Source: Taklimakanibacter deserti
Lineage (GTDB): Bacteria > Pseudomonadota > Alphaproteobacteria > Rhizobiales > Aestuariivirgaceae
Assembly: GCA_003574785.1 (NCBI GenBank)
Contig: QORU01000028.1
Span: 1-53,225, forward strand
Reading direction: 5' to 3'
Length of the DNA: 53,225 nt
The stretch's first letter is position 1, and each line of letters starts with the position of its first letter. The notes beneath the pieces were generated by a model. That model was not told the origin of the DNA, did no database searches, and worked only from the letters and a program-made list of their open reading frames with translations. This document shows positions 33,423 to 43,058 of this stretch, piece by piece. A program made the position numbers and the translations under genes.

Positions 33423-33490
33423 GTTCGCTATCCACTTTTCCCGGCCACGCCCGCGCGCTAAGGTTGCCCGGATAGGGGGAGGGGACGGTC

Positions 33491-34450
33491 ATTCACTCGC
33501 TGCCGATAGCGCATCCGGATGAAGCGAAGGCCGCGGCGGTTACGGCGACACCGCTCGCTTACGCCATAGCGGTGTCGGGCTGGCTGCTGTCGGCCGGCGT
33601 CTATATCGCCGCCAAATGGGCCGGCCCCGAATTGCCGCCCTGGACGCTCTGCTTCGCCCGGCTGGCGCTCGCCTGTCTCATCCTCGTGCCGGTGGTGCGC
33701 CCGCATCACGGGAAGATGATCGCTTTGCTCAAGACCCGGCCGCTCGCGGTGCTCGCCCTCGGCGCGATCGGCCTGACCTTCTGCCAAGGCACCCTCTTTG
33801 TCGGCCTCACCTATACCGATGCGACTACCGCCGGCATCATCATGGCGCTGTCCCCGGTCATGACCGTGGTGCTCGCCCGCTTCGTGCTCGACGAGCCGCT
33901 CGGCCTGCTGAAGGTCGTCGGAGCGTTCATCGCTCTCGCCGGAATGCTGGTCATCGTCGCGCATGGCGACCTGGCCGCGCTGCTCAAACTCCAGTTCAAC
34001 ATGGGTGAATTGTGGATCGTCGGCAGCGCCCTGTCCTGGGCTCTCTATACGGTCCTGCTGCGCCGGGCCAAGTTCGGACTCGACCTCCTGCCCACGGTCG
34101 TCCTCCTGCTTGGCGCAGGGGCGCTCACATCCCTGCCCTTCGCCATATGGGAATTCCTTTCCGGCAAGCACACTTCGCTGGAGCTCGAAGGACTTCTGGC
34201 GCTGGCCTATATGGCAGCACCCGGCGGCGCGCTCATGTATTATATCTATAACCGCAGCGTCCAGGCGCTGGGCGCCGGTCGCGCCGGCATGATGCTCTAT
34301 TTGCAGACCGTCTTCGTCGCGGCGCTCGCCTATCTGTTTCTCGGCGAGAGCCTGCACGACTACGACCTCGCCGGAGCGGCTTTCATCGTCGTCGGTCTGG
34401 TGCTCGCCGCCATCAAGGCGAAGCCGCCACGCGCCGAGAAGGCCGCATAG
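33491..34450 (+). CDS. EamA/DMT-family transporter (copy 1), possible ATT start
   Basis: About 319 residues with ten hydrophobic segments in two EamA repeats; an inner-membrane drug/metabolite exporter or importer of unknown substrate. The next gene is a close tandem paralogue. Comparison shows that coding homology begins before the first standard start codon (GTG 33572, which would cut off part of the first segment): HPDEAKAAAVTATPLAYAIA upstream matches the paralogue N-terminus. The only plausible initiation codon in this extension is ATT 33491, placed after a strong GGGGGAGGGG ribosome site. The exact start is therefore uncertain. The C-terminus is the basic KAKPPRAEKAA. Confidence 0.8.
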   Translation: MHSLPIAHPDEAKAAAVTATPLAYAIAVSGWLLSAGVYIAAKWAGPELPPWTLCFARLALACLILVPVVRPHHGKMIALLKTRPLAVLALGAIGLTFCQGTLFVGLTYTDATTAGIIMALSPVMTVVLARFVLDEPLGLLKVVGAFIALAGMLVIVAHGDLAALLKLQFNMGELWIVGSALSWALYTVLLRRAKFGLDLLPTVVLLLGAGALTSLPFAIWEFLSGKHTSLELEGLLALAYMAAPGGALMYYIYNRSVQALGAGRAGMMLYLQTVFVAALAYLFLGESLHDYDLAGAAFIVVGLVLAAIKAKPPRAEKAA

Positions 34451-34478
34451 CATTCGAGGGAAATGGGAGGCTGCCGCA

Positions 34479-35429
34479 ATGCATCCGGATGAGGCGAGAC
34501 CCAAGACAGACTCGGCGACACCGACCGCTTACACCATAGCGGTGCTGTGCTGGCTGCTGTCGGCCGGCGTCTATATCGCCGCCAAATGGGTTGGCCCCGA
34601 GATGCCGCCCTGGACGCTGTGCTTCGCCCGGCTGCTCATCGCCTGCGCGATCCTTCTGCCGTTCGTGCGCCACCATTACGGGACAATGATCGCGCTCTTA
34701 CGGTCGCGGGCCATCGAGCTCATTATCGTCGGCGCCCTCGGCCTCGCCTTCTGCCAGGGCCTGATCTATACCGGCCTCAACTTCACCGATGCGACCACCG
34801 CCGGCATCATCATGGCGCTCACCCCGGTCATGACGGTCGTGCTGGCGCATTTCGTGCTCGGCGAGACGCTCGGCCTGTGGAAGGCGCTCGGCGCGCTCCT
34901 GGCTCTCATCGGAATGATGGTGATCGTAGGTCACGGCGATATCAGCGCGTTGCTCAGGCTCGAGTTCAATCTCGGCGAACTGTTCATCGTCGCCGGCGCA
35001 TTGTGCTTTGCCATCTATACGGTGCTGCTGCGCCGGGCCAAATTCGGCCTCGAGCTCATGCCGCTGCTGGTGCTCCTGCTGGCGGCGGGCGCGCTCACCG
35101 CTTTGCCCTTCTTCCTGTGGGAGCTCCTTTCCGGCAAGCATTCGGCCCTCGAGACGAATGGCCTGCTGGCGCTCGCCTATGTGGCAGGCCCCGGCGGCGC
35201 GCTGATGTATTATCTCTACAATCACAGCGTCGAGTCGCTCGGCGCCGGCCGCGCCAGCATGATGCTCTATCTGCAGACCATCTTCATCGCCGTCCTCGCC
35301 TATTTGCTCCTCGGCGAGAGCCTGCATGGCTATGACCTCGCCGGAGCGGCCTTCATCGTCGCGGGGCTTGGGCTCGCCGCCATCAAGACGAAGCCGCCGC
35401 GTGCCGACAAGGCCGCGCAAGCCGGCTGA
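34479..35429 (+). CDS. EamA/DMT-family transporter (copy 2)
   Basis: A 316-residue inner-membrane protein, ten hydrophobic segments, two EamA domains. Segments such as WLLSAGVYIAAKW, FTDATTAGIIMAL, PVMTVVLAHFVLGE and LLRRAKFGLELMP are shared almost exactly with copy 1, so the pair arose by tandem duplication. ATG 34479 follows GGGAGG. The gap to copy 1 is 28 bases, so they form one transcription unit. It converges with the RND operon. A third, decayed copy lies at 44764-44880. Confidence 0.88.
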   Translation: MHPDEARPKTDSATPTAYTIAVLCWLLSAGVYIAAKWVGPEMPPWTLCFARLLIACAILLPFVRHHYGTMIALLRSRAIELIIVGALGLAFCQGLIYTGLNFTDATTAGIIMALTPVMTVVLAHFVLGETLGLWKALGALLALIGMMVIVGHGDISALLRLEFNLGELFIVAGALCFAIYTVLLRRAKFGLELMPLLVLLLAAGALTALPFFLWELLSGKHSALETNGLLALAYVAGPGGALMYYLYNHSVESLGAGRASMMLYLQTIFIAVLAYLLLGESLHGYDLAGAAFIVAGLGLAAIKTKPPRADKAAQAG

Positions 35430-35445
35430 CGACCGTTAACGGATT

Positions 35446-38400
35446 TCAAGCGGCGGTTCGCACGGAGCGTCGCGCCCTGCCGGCAATGGCGTGAATGGCG
35501 ACATAGAAGACCGGCACGAAGGGGATCGCGATCAATGTCGAGGCCAGCATTCCGCCGAAGACGACGGCCCCGATCGACTGCTGGCTCGCAGCCCCTGCGC
35601 CATCGGCCGTCATCAGCGGCACCACCCCCAGGATGAAGGCGAAAGAGGTCATGAGGATGGGGCGGAACCGCCGGCGCGTGGCTTCGATCGCGGCATCGCG
35701 CGGCGATGAGCCCTGCTCCGTCAGCTCGCGGGCAAACTCGACGATCAGAATCGCATTCTTCGCCGCCAGCGCCACCATCAGCACGAGGCCGATCTGCGTA
35801 TAGAGGTCGACCGGCAGCTTCTTGGCGGCGAGCGCGATGATGATCCCGACCAGCGATATCGGCACGACCAGGATCACCGCGACGGGATCGGTCCAGCTCT
35901 CATACTGGGCGGAGAGCACCAGGAACACGAGCGTGATCGACAGACCAAAGATGATGAACATGGAATTGCCGACGAGCTCTTCCTGATAAGAGACGCCGGT
36001 CCAGTCGGTATCCATGCCTTGCGGCAGCGTGCGCGCCGCAATCTCGCGCATGATGCCCATCGCCTCGCCGGTACTGTGCTTGATCGTCGGGACGCCGATG
36101 ATGGTCGCTGCGGGATAGAGATTGTAGCGGGTCAGGAGCTCCGCACCCAGAACCTGGCGGACCGAGACGAACGAGCCCAAGGGCACCATCTGGCCCGATT
36201 GATTGGGCGCCGTCAGATGGCCGATATCGGGGATCTGACGGCGGTAGTCGCCGCCCGCCTGAATTCTGACCTGATAGCTCTGATTGAACATGTTGAACAT
36301 GTTGACATAGGCCGAGCCGATATAGATCTGCACCGCCTCGAATACGTTGTTGACCGGAACACCGAGCGATCGCGCCATGTTGCGGTCGATGTCGAGAAAG
36401 AGCTGCGGGCTCCTGGCGCTGAAGGTCGTGAAGCCGGTGCGCAGGAGGTCGGGCTGGCTCGTGGCGTCGTTCACCATGGCTTGAACGGTCTTGTCGAGAG
36501 TGGTTATGCCGCGGCCGCCGCGGTCCTCGACCACCATCGAAAAGCCGAAGGCGGCGCCGAGACCCGGTATGGGCGAGGGCGGCAGCACCGCGACAGTGGC
36601 CGACTGAATCTGTTTCACCCGCTCCTGCAGGCTCGCCATGATGGTGAGCTGGGTGACGCCCTTGGGGCGTTTGCCCCAATCCTCGTAGATGACGAAAGTC
36701 GTCAATACGTTCGAGAGTTTTGCCGAATCGAGCGCGGAATAGCCGCCGATCGTCACCCAGCCCTTGAGGCCGGGTATGTCCTTGTAGATCTTGTCGAGCT
36801 CGGCCGAGACCTCTCCCACGCGCCGCTGCGCGGCGCCGGGCGGCAGCCTTGCGGTCACGATGCAATAGCCCTGATCCTCGAGCGGCATGAGGGTCGATGG
36901 ATATTTCATGAGCCCGAACACGCCGAGACCGACCAGGACGAAGAACAGGCAGGCCATGGAGCGGCAATGGCCCGTCATCCAGCGCACCAGCACCACATAG
37001 AGGGCCTCGATCCTGCCATAGGCCGCATTGAAGCCGCGAAACAGGATGTTGGGACGGCCCTGCTTGCGCGGCCGGAGCAGCAGCGCGCATTGCGCGGGGT
37101 TCAGCGTCAAGGCGTTGAGCGCGCTGATCATGGCCGTCGCCGCCATGACGAGAGCGAACTGGCGAAACATCTGGCCGGTGATGCCCGGCATGAACGACGC
37201 CGGCAGGAACACCGAAACGAGGACCAGGGTCACGCCGATGATGGGCCCGGTGAGCTCGCGCATGGCGGTGATGGTGGCGTCCTTCGGCGTCATCCCCTGC
37301 TCGATATAGTGCGACGTGTTCTCGACGATGATGATCGCATCATCGACCACGATGCCGATGGCCAGGATGAGCGCGAACAGCGTCATCAGATTGACGCTGA
37401 ACCCCATGAGCGCCATGGCCGAGAAAGCGCCGATAATGGTCACCGGCACCGTCAGCGCCGGTATGAACATCGCCCGGATGTTCTGCAGGAAAATGATGAT
37501 GACGATGAGCACCAGCACGCCGGCCTCGAGCAGCGTCGAATAGACGGCATTGATCGACTGGTTGATGAACAGCGTCGTGTCGTAGACCGATGAATATTTG
37601 AGACCTTCGGGAAAGGTCTTCGACGCCTCGTCCATCAGCGAGCGCACGCTGCCCGCGACTTCGAGCGCATTGGCGCCGGGCAGGGCGAAGATCGCCACAT
37701 TGGCCGCCTTTCGGCCGTTCACCGTGGAGAATATCGTATAGACCTGCTGGTCGAGCTCGACCTTGGCGATGTCCCTGATCCTGACCAGTGCCGCGGTCTG
37801 GCGATATTGATCCGCCGCAACCTCTTCGCCCTCGGTCGATGGCGGCAGGCTCTTGACGATGATGTCCTCGAACCCGGCGATGTCGGAGAGCCGGCCCAGC
37901 GTATTGATGGTGAGCCGATAGAGCTGGCCGTCGGGGGACGGCGCGCCGCCGATGCTGCCCGCGGCGACTTGAATGTTCTGCTCCTCTATCGCCTGCTGGA
38001 CCTCGGCTACCGAGATTCCATAGGTCTTCAAGAGATCGGGATCGAGCCAGATGCGCATGCTGTAGGGACCGGCGCCGAAGACGGTGACCTGGCCGACACC
38101 CGGCAGACGCCCGAGCGGATATTGCAGATTGATGACCGCGTAGTTGCTCAGGAACTTGTCGTCATAGCGGTCGTCGTCGCTGTAGAGGCTTTGGATCAGC
38201 AGGATGTTCGTCGATACTTTCTTGACGTTGACCCCTTGCGCGCGCACCGGCTGCGGCAATTGCGGCAGCGCCGCGTTGACGGCGTTCTGCACGAGGGCGA
38301 GCGAGGTATTGAGGTCGGTCCCGATCTCGAAGGTGACGGTGAGCGTGTAGCTGCCGTCGCTGCCGCTCGACGACTGCATATAGACCGAATGCTCGACCCC

Positions 38401-38610
38401 GTTGACCGCCTGCTCGATCGGGATGCCGACGGTGCTGGCGATCACATCGGTGCTCGCTCCGGTGTAGCTGGTGGTGACCTGGATGGTCGGCGGCACGATG
38501 TTGGGATATTGCGCGACCGGCAGATTGAACAGGCAGACGGCGCCGAGCAGCACGATGATGATGGCGATTACATTCGCAAAGATCGGCCGCTCGATGAAGA
38601 ACTTAGACAT
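35446..38610 (-). CDS. RND efflux pump, AcrB-like (HAE1 family), subunit 1
   Basis: A 1054-residue inner-membrane proton-driven exporter. It starts MSKFFIERPIFANVIAIIIV, has the periplasmic porter loops, and keeps the proton-relay residues: the double aspartate in GIVVDDAIIIVEN and the lysine in LAAKNAILIVEFA. Its ATG directly follows the stop of the second RND gene (TGAATG), indicating coupling. Substrates are probably hydrophobic toxins, antibiotics or plant compounds, as for HAE1 pumps generally. It ends with a basic tail (GRARRSVRTAA). Confidence 0.93.
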   Translation of the reverse strand: MSKFFIERPIFANVIAIIIVLLGAVCLFNLPVAQYPNIVPPTIQVTTSYTGASTDVIASTVGIPIEQAVNGVEHSVYMQSSSGSDGSYTLTVTFEIGTDLNTSLALVQNAVNAALPQLPQPVRAQGVNVKKVSTNILLIQSLYSDDDRYDDKFLSNYAVINLQYPLGRLPGVGQVTVFGAGPYSMRIWLDPDLLKTYGISVAEVQQAIEEQNIQVAAGSIGGAPSPDGQLYRLTINTLGRLSDIAGFEDIIVKSLPPSTEGEEVAADQYRQTAALVRIRDIAKVELDQQVYTIFSTVNGRKAANVAIFALPGANALEVAGSVRSLMDEASKTFPEGLKYSSVYDTTLFINQSINAVYSTLLEAGVLVLIVIIIFLQNIRAMFIPALTVPVTIIGAFSAMALMGFSVNLMTLFALILAIGIVVDDAIIIVENTSHYIEQGMTPKDATITAMRELTGPIIGVTLVLVSVFLPASFMPGITGQMFRQFALVMAATAMISALNALTLNPAQCALLLRPRKQGRPNILFRGFNAAYGRIEALYVVLVRWMTGHCRSMACLFFVLVGLGVFGLMKYPSTLMPLEDQGYCIVTARLPPGAAQRRVGEVSAELDKIYKDIPGLKGWVTIGGYSALDSAKLSNVLTTFVIYEDWGKRPKGVTQLTIMASLQERVKQIQSATVAVLPPSPIPGLGAAFGFSMVVEDRGGRGITTLDKTVQAMVNDATSQPDLLRTGFTTFSARSPQLFLDIDRNMARSLGVPVNNVFEAVQIYIGSAYVNMFNMFNQSYQVRIQAGGDYRRQIPDIGHLTAPNQSGQMVPLGSFVSVRQVLGAELLTRYNLYPAATIIGVPTIKHSTGEAMGIMREIAARTLPQGMDTDWTGVSYQEELVGNSMFIIFGLSITLVFLVLSAQYESWTDPVAVILVVPISLVGIIIALAAKKLPVDLYTQIGLVLMVALAAKNAILIVEFARELTEQGSSPRDAAIEATRRRFRPILMTSFAFILGVVPLMTADGAGAASQQSIGAVVFGGMLASTLIAIPFVPVFYVAIHAIAGRARRSVRTAA

Positions 38611-41600
38611 TCATCTCAACGCCTCGGCCTTCCCCTCATGGGGCCCCTGAGGCGCCCAGCGTCCGAGCCTCCGCCGCTTCCCGCCGCCATGCACCGCCAC
38701 GAAGAAGACCGATACGAAGGGGATGGCGATCAGCGTCGAAGCCAGCATGCCGCCGAAGACGACGGTGCCGAGAGATTGCTGGCTTGCGGCACCGGCGCCC
38801 GTGGCGGTCATCAGCGGCACGACGCCCAGGATGAAGGCGAAAGAGGTCATGAGAATGGGACGGAACCGCCGGCGGGTCGCCTCGACCGCGGCATCGACGA
38901 CCGACATGCCTTCGCCCTTGAGCTGGCGAGCGAATTCGACGATCAGGATGGCGTTCTTGGCGGCCAGCGCGATCATCAGCACGAGCCCGATCTGGGTGTA
39001 GAGATCGGTCGGAAAGGCGCGAACCATGAGCGCGGCAATGACGCCGACGAGCGCCATCGGGACCGTCAGCACCACGGCGGCCGGATCGACCCAGCTCTCA
39101 TACTGGGCGGCGAGCACCAGGAACACCAGCACGATCGACAGGGCGAAGATGAGATAGGCCTGATTGCCGATGAGCTTCTGCTGATAGGACAACGCGGTCC
39201 AGTCATAGCCGACACCGAGCGGCAGATTCGCCGCGACGATCCCGTCCATGATGTCGAGCGCCTCTCCGGAGCTGACACCCGGAGCGCCCGAACCTACCAC
39301 CGGTATGGTGGGATAGAGATTGTAGCGCGTGAGCAGCTCGGAACCCAAGACGTCGCGCACCTTGATGAGAGAGCCCAAGGGCACCATGGCGCCTTGCTCG
39401 TTGGCGACCGTAATCCTGGTGATGTCGGAGAGCTGGCGCCGGTAGTCGGCATCGGCTTGCAGCCTGACCTGAAAACTCTGATTGAATTTGGTGAAGAGAT
39501 TGACATAGGCCGAGCCCAGATAGGTCTCGAGCGCCTCGAACACGTTGTTGACGGATACGCCGAGCGAGCGCGCCATAGTCCGGTCGATATCGATATAGAT
39601 CTGCGGGCTGGTGGCGCTGAAGGTCGTCGACACCCCTTCGAGCTTCGGATCGGCATTGGCCTTGGCGAAGATCGCATCGGCCGTCTTTTCCAGCTCCGCG
39701 AGGCCGACGCCGGTGCGGTCTTCGAGCATCAGCTGGAAGCCGCCGGCCGAGCCGAGCCCCGGGATCGGCGGCGGAATCAGCACTTCCGTGGTGGCTTTGC
39801 GAACCGCGAGCAGCCGCGTCTCGAGATCCGCCACGATCTTATCTTGAGTGAGACCAGCCGGGCGCTTCGCCCAGTCCTCGTACATGACATAGACCGTCAC
39901 GACGGTCGCGAGATTGGCCGAATCGAGCGCCGAGAAACCACCGCTCGTCACCCAGCCCTTGACGCCGGGTGTCTCCTTGAAGATCGCATCGAGGCTTGCG
40001 GCAACCTCACGCACGCGCGATTGCGATGCTCCATCGGGAAGCTTCGCGACAACGATGCAATAGCCCTGATCCTCGGTCGGCAGGAAGGCCGTGGGATGAC
40101 GCGCGAGCAGCGTGCCGGCCGCCGCGACCGCGCCGACGAAAACCAGGACCATCATGCGCGGACGGCGCACCATGAAGCGCACCACGCCCATATAGACGCC
40201 TTCGATCGCCTGGTAGACGCGGTTGAAACCGCGATAGAACCAATTGGGCTTCTTGTCGCTGTGGGGGCGCAGATAAAGCGCGCATTGCGCGGGGCTCAAG
40301 GTCAAGGCCGAGATGGCGCTGATGATGGCGGTCGCGGCGATGACCAGGGCGAATTGCCGGAACATCTGTCCGGTGATGCCGGGCAGGAAGGACGCCGGCA
40401 CGAACACCGCGGTCAGCACCAGAGTGACGCTCATGATCGGCCCGGTGAGCTCGGACATCGCCTTGATGACAGCATCCTTAGGTCTTTGTCCCTGCTCGAT
40501 ATAGTGCGAGGAATTCTCGACGACGACGATGGCATCGTCGACCACGATGCCGATGGCCAGGATGAGCGCGAAGAGCGTCATCAGATTGACGGTGAACCCT
40601 AAGAGCGCCATGGCGGTAAAGGCGCCGATGATCGTCACCGGTACTGTCGCCGCCGGCACCAGCATGGCCCGCAAGTTCTGCAGGAACACCATGATGACGA
40701 TCAGCACGAGTATTCCGGCCTCGATCAATGCCTTGTAGACGCCGTGGATGGAATCCTCGATGAACACCGAGCTGTCGAGCAGCGCGGTGTAGCGCAGGGC
40801 TTCCGGAAACTTCTCGCTCATGCTGTCCATGAGCTTCTTCACTTCGCTCGCCACCGCGAGCGCGTTGGCGCCGGGGGTGGTGTAGATGTTGATCTGCGCC
40901 GCCTTCTTGCCGCTCAGACCCGAAAAGGTGGAAAAGCTTTGCTGGCTGAGATCGACGCGGCCGATGTCGCGAATGCGGATGACGCTCGCCGACTGGTCGC
41001 TGGCCTGGCCGGGCTCCTTCACGGTCGCCTGCGGCGGATCGCTTTTGACGATGATGTCCTCGAACTGTTCGACATCGGAAAGGCGGCCGAGCGCATTGAC
41101 GGTGAACTGAAAGATCTGATCGGAAGAGACCGGCGGCCCGCCGAGCTGGCCGGCGGCAACTTGAGTGTTCTGGTCCTGGATCGCATTCTGGACATTCGAT
41201 ACCGTCAGCCCATAGGCCTTGAGCTTTTCCGGATCGAGCCAGACCCGCATGCTGTAGGGGCCGGCGCCGAGGATCTGCACCTGGCCCACGCCCGGCAGGC
41301 GCGCGAGCGGGCTTTGCAGGTTGATGATGGCGTAGTTGCTGAGAAAGGTTTCGCTGAAGCGGTCGTCGTCGGAATAAAGGCTGCCGATCAGCAGCACATT
41401 GGTGCTGACCTTCTGGACCGTGACGCCTTGCACCTGCGCCTGCTGCGGCAGTTGCGACAGCGCCCCGTTGACGGCATTCTGGACGAGCGAGATCGAGGTG
41501 TTGAGGTCGGTTCCGACCGCAAAGGTGAGAGTGAGGATGTAGCTGCCGTCGCTGCCGCTCGTCGATTGCATGTAAAGCGAGTTCTCGACGCCGTTCACGG

Positions 41601-41802
41601 CATGCTCGAGCGGTATGCCGACGGTCGCGGCGACGACGTCGGCGCTGGCGCCGGGATAGTTGGCCGCCACCTGAATGGTCGGCGGCACGATTTCCGGATA
41701 TTCCGAGATCGGCAATCTGAGCATGCTCACCACGCCGAGCAGTACGATGATGATCGCCAGGACATTGGCGAGGATGGGTCGTTCGATGAAGAATCTGGAC
41801 AT
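38611..41802 (-). CDS. RND efflux pump, AcrB-like (HAE1 family), subunit 2
   Basis: A 1063-residue paralogue of the neighbouring pump: MSRFFIERPILANVLAIIIV at the start, GIVVDDAIVVVEN and LAAKNAILIVEFA as proton-relay sites, both intact. With one adaptor gene for two pumps, the proteins may form mixed trimers as in MdtBC, or act as alternative pumps with the same adaptor. The start lies 20 bases after the adaptor stop, with CCGAGG just before the ATG. The tail is rich in R, K and G (GGGKRRRLGRW). Confidence 0.93.
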   Translation of the reverse strand: MSRFFIERPILANVLAIIIVLLGVVSMLRLPISEYPEIVPPTIQVAANYPGASADVVAATVGIPLEHAVNGVENSLYMQSTSGSDGSYILTLTFAVGTDLNTSISLVQNAVNGALSQLPQQAQVQGVTVQKVSTNVLLIGSLYSDDDRFSETFLSNYAIINLQSPLARLPGVGQVQILGAGPYSMRVWLDPEKLKAYGLTVSNVQNAIQDQNTQVAAGQLGGPPVSSDQIFQFTVNALGRLSDVEQFEDIIVKSDPPQATVKEPGQASDQSASVIRIRDIGRVDLSQQSFSTFSGLSGKKAAQINIYTTPGANALAVASEVKKLMDSMSEKFPEALRYTALLDSSVFIEDSIHGVYKALIEAGILVLIVIMVFLQNLRAMLVPAATVPVTIIGAFTAMALLGFTVNLMTLFALILAIGIVVDDAIVVVENSSHYIEQGQRPKDAVIKAMSELTGPIMSVTLVLTAVFVPASFLPGITGQMFRQFALVIAATAIISAISALTLSPAQCALYLRPHSDKKPNWFYRGFNRVYQAIEGVYMGVVRFMVRRPRMMVLVFVGAVAAAGTLLARHPTAFLPTEDQGYCIVVAKLPDGASQSRVREVAASLDAIFKETPGVKGWVTSGGFSALDSANLATVVTVYVMYEDWAKRPAGLTQDKIVADLETRLLAVRKATTEVLIPPPIPGLGSAGGFQLMLEDRTGVGLAELEKTADAIFAKANADPKLEGVSTTFSATSPQIYIDIDRTMARSLGVSVNNVFEALETYLGSAYVNLFTKFNQSFQVRLQADADYRRQLSDITRITVANEQGAMVPLGSLIKVRDVLGSELLTRYNLYPTIPVVGSGAPGVSSGEALDIMDGIVAANLPLGVGYDWTALSYQQKLIGNQAYLIFALSIVLVFLVLAAQYESWVDPAAVVLTVPMALVGVIAALMVRAFPTDLYTQIGLVLMIALAAKNAILIVEFARQLKGEGMSVVDAAVEATRRRFRPILMTSFAFILGVVPLMTATGAGAASQQSLGTVVFGGMLASTLIAIPFVSVFFVAVHGGGKRRRLGRWAPQGPHEGKAEALR

Positions 41803-41822
41803 CCTCGGAGCCCCGCCTCGCC

Positions 41823-43025
41823 TCAGCCGCCTTGCGAGTTCGTCGCGTCCGCCGAGTCGGGCGCGCTTTGCACCTGCTGCGGATCGACCTTGCGCCCGGG
41901 GATCGCCTGGAGCGCCCCCTCGATGATCACCAGGTCGTCGCGGGTGAGGCCGTCCTTCACGACGACGTCCTTGCCTCTTTGCGCGCCGGTCGTGACCCCC
42001 TTCCGCGCCACCACATTGTCCGCGCCGACGACCAGCACATAGGATCCTTGCTGGTCGAAGCTGATGGCATCGCCCGGAACGAGCAGCGCATCCGCGGGCT
42101 TCCCGGCAGGCGCCCGCACCCTCACGAACAGGCCGGGCAGCACGGCACCGTGCGGGTTGGCAAAGATGCCACGCAAGGTAAGCGTGCCGCTGGTGGGCGA
42201 CGCGCTGATCGAGGCGAAGTCGAGACGGCCGCTGTGGGAGTAGGTGTCCTCGTTCAGGAGGGCGTACTCCAGGGGGATGTTCCTCTCCACGACAGGTGTC
42301 GTATTGGCTGGATCCTTGGCTCTTTCATCGGCCACGATCTTAAGCAGGTCGCGCTCGTTGATGGTGAAGTAGACATAGATCGGGTCGATCTGGTTGATCT
42401 CGGCGAGCTCCGTCTGACCCGTGGCGCCGACCACATTTCCCGGATCGACGAGATGGGTGCCCATGCGGCCGTCGAACGGCGCCTTGACCTTCGTGTAGCC
42501 GAGATTGAGCTCGGCAATGACGACTTGCGCCTCGGCCGACAGGAGATCGGCCGCAGACTTGTCCTTCTCATATTGCCAGCGGTCGACGTCGGTCTGCGGC
42601 GCGGCATGCTGCTTGAAGAGATCGGAATAGCGCTTCAGCTCCGTCTCGGCGTGCACGAGGGCCGCTTTCGCGGCCAGGACCTGGGCTTGAGCTTGCTGCA
42701 GCTGCGCCTTGTACTGATCGTCCTGGATCGAGACGAGGAGATCATCCTTCTTGACCGGCGCGCCATCCTTGAAGTGGTTCTCCTGGAGATAGCCCTCGAC
42801 CCGCGCCACGAGCTTGACGGTGTTGCTCGCCACCGTGTTGCCGGTGAACTCGAAATAGTCGATGACGGTCTCGACCCGCGGCGTCGCCACGGAAACCTTG
42901 GGCGGCGGTGGTGGTGCGGTTGCCTGCTTTTCGTCGCATGCCGCCAGCGCCGCGGCCATCATCAGGCAGGCAAGGACATGCGCGGATATGCCCGATCCGG
43001 ACCGGTTTACCCGATCAGGCCGCAT
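41823..43025 (-). CDS. RND periplasmic adaptor (AcrA/MexA-like lipoprotein)
   Basis: A 400-residue adaptor. The N-terminus holds a lipoprotein signal (SAHVLACLMMAAALAAC, lipobox LAAC) followed by a proline-rich stretch APPPPPK. Then come the barrel and lipoyl parts (VEGYLQENHFKDGAPVKKDD), a coiled-coil hairpin, KVKAPFDGRMGTHLVDPGN and a C-terminal domain, the usual AcrA order. ATG 43025 gives a normal lipoprotein signal; GTG 43052, right after the OprM gene, is an alternative. It bridges the two RND pumps and the OprM-like channel of the same operon. Confidence 0.9.
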   Translation of the reverse strand: MRPDRVNRSGSGISAHVLACLMMAAALAACDEKQATAPPPPPKVSVATPRVETVIDYFEFTGNTVASNTVKLVARVEGYLQENHFKDGAPVKKDDLLVSIQDDQYKAQLQQAQAQVLAAKAALVHAETELKRYSDLFKQHAAPQTDVDRWQYEKDKSAADLLSAEAQVVIAELNLGYTKVKAPFDGRMGTHLVDPGNVVGATGQTELAEINQIDPIYVYFTINERDLLKIVADERAKDPANTTPVVERNIPLEYALLNEDTYSHSGRLDFASISASPTSGTLTLRGIFANPHGAVLPGLFVRVRAPAGKPADALLVPGDAISFDQQGSYVLVVGADNVVARKGVTTGAQRGKDVVVKDGLTRDDLVIIEGALQAIPGRKVDPQQVQSAPDSADATNSQGG

Positions 43026-43058
43026 AGTCGATTTCGTCAAGATGCTTCTCACTCACGA

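Noticed and set aside
37807..40602. A 931-codon plus-strand open frame across the RND genes
   Set aside because: It is antisense to two clear RND genes with intact motifs; long antisense frames are expected in GC-rich coding DNA, and its protein is low-complexity R/D/H-rich.
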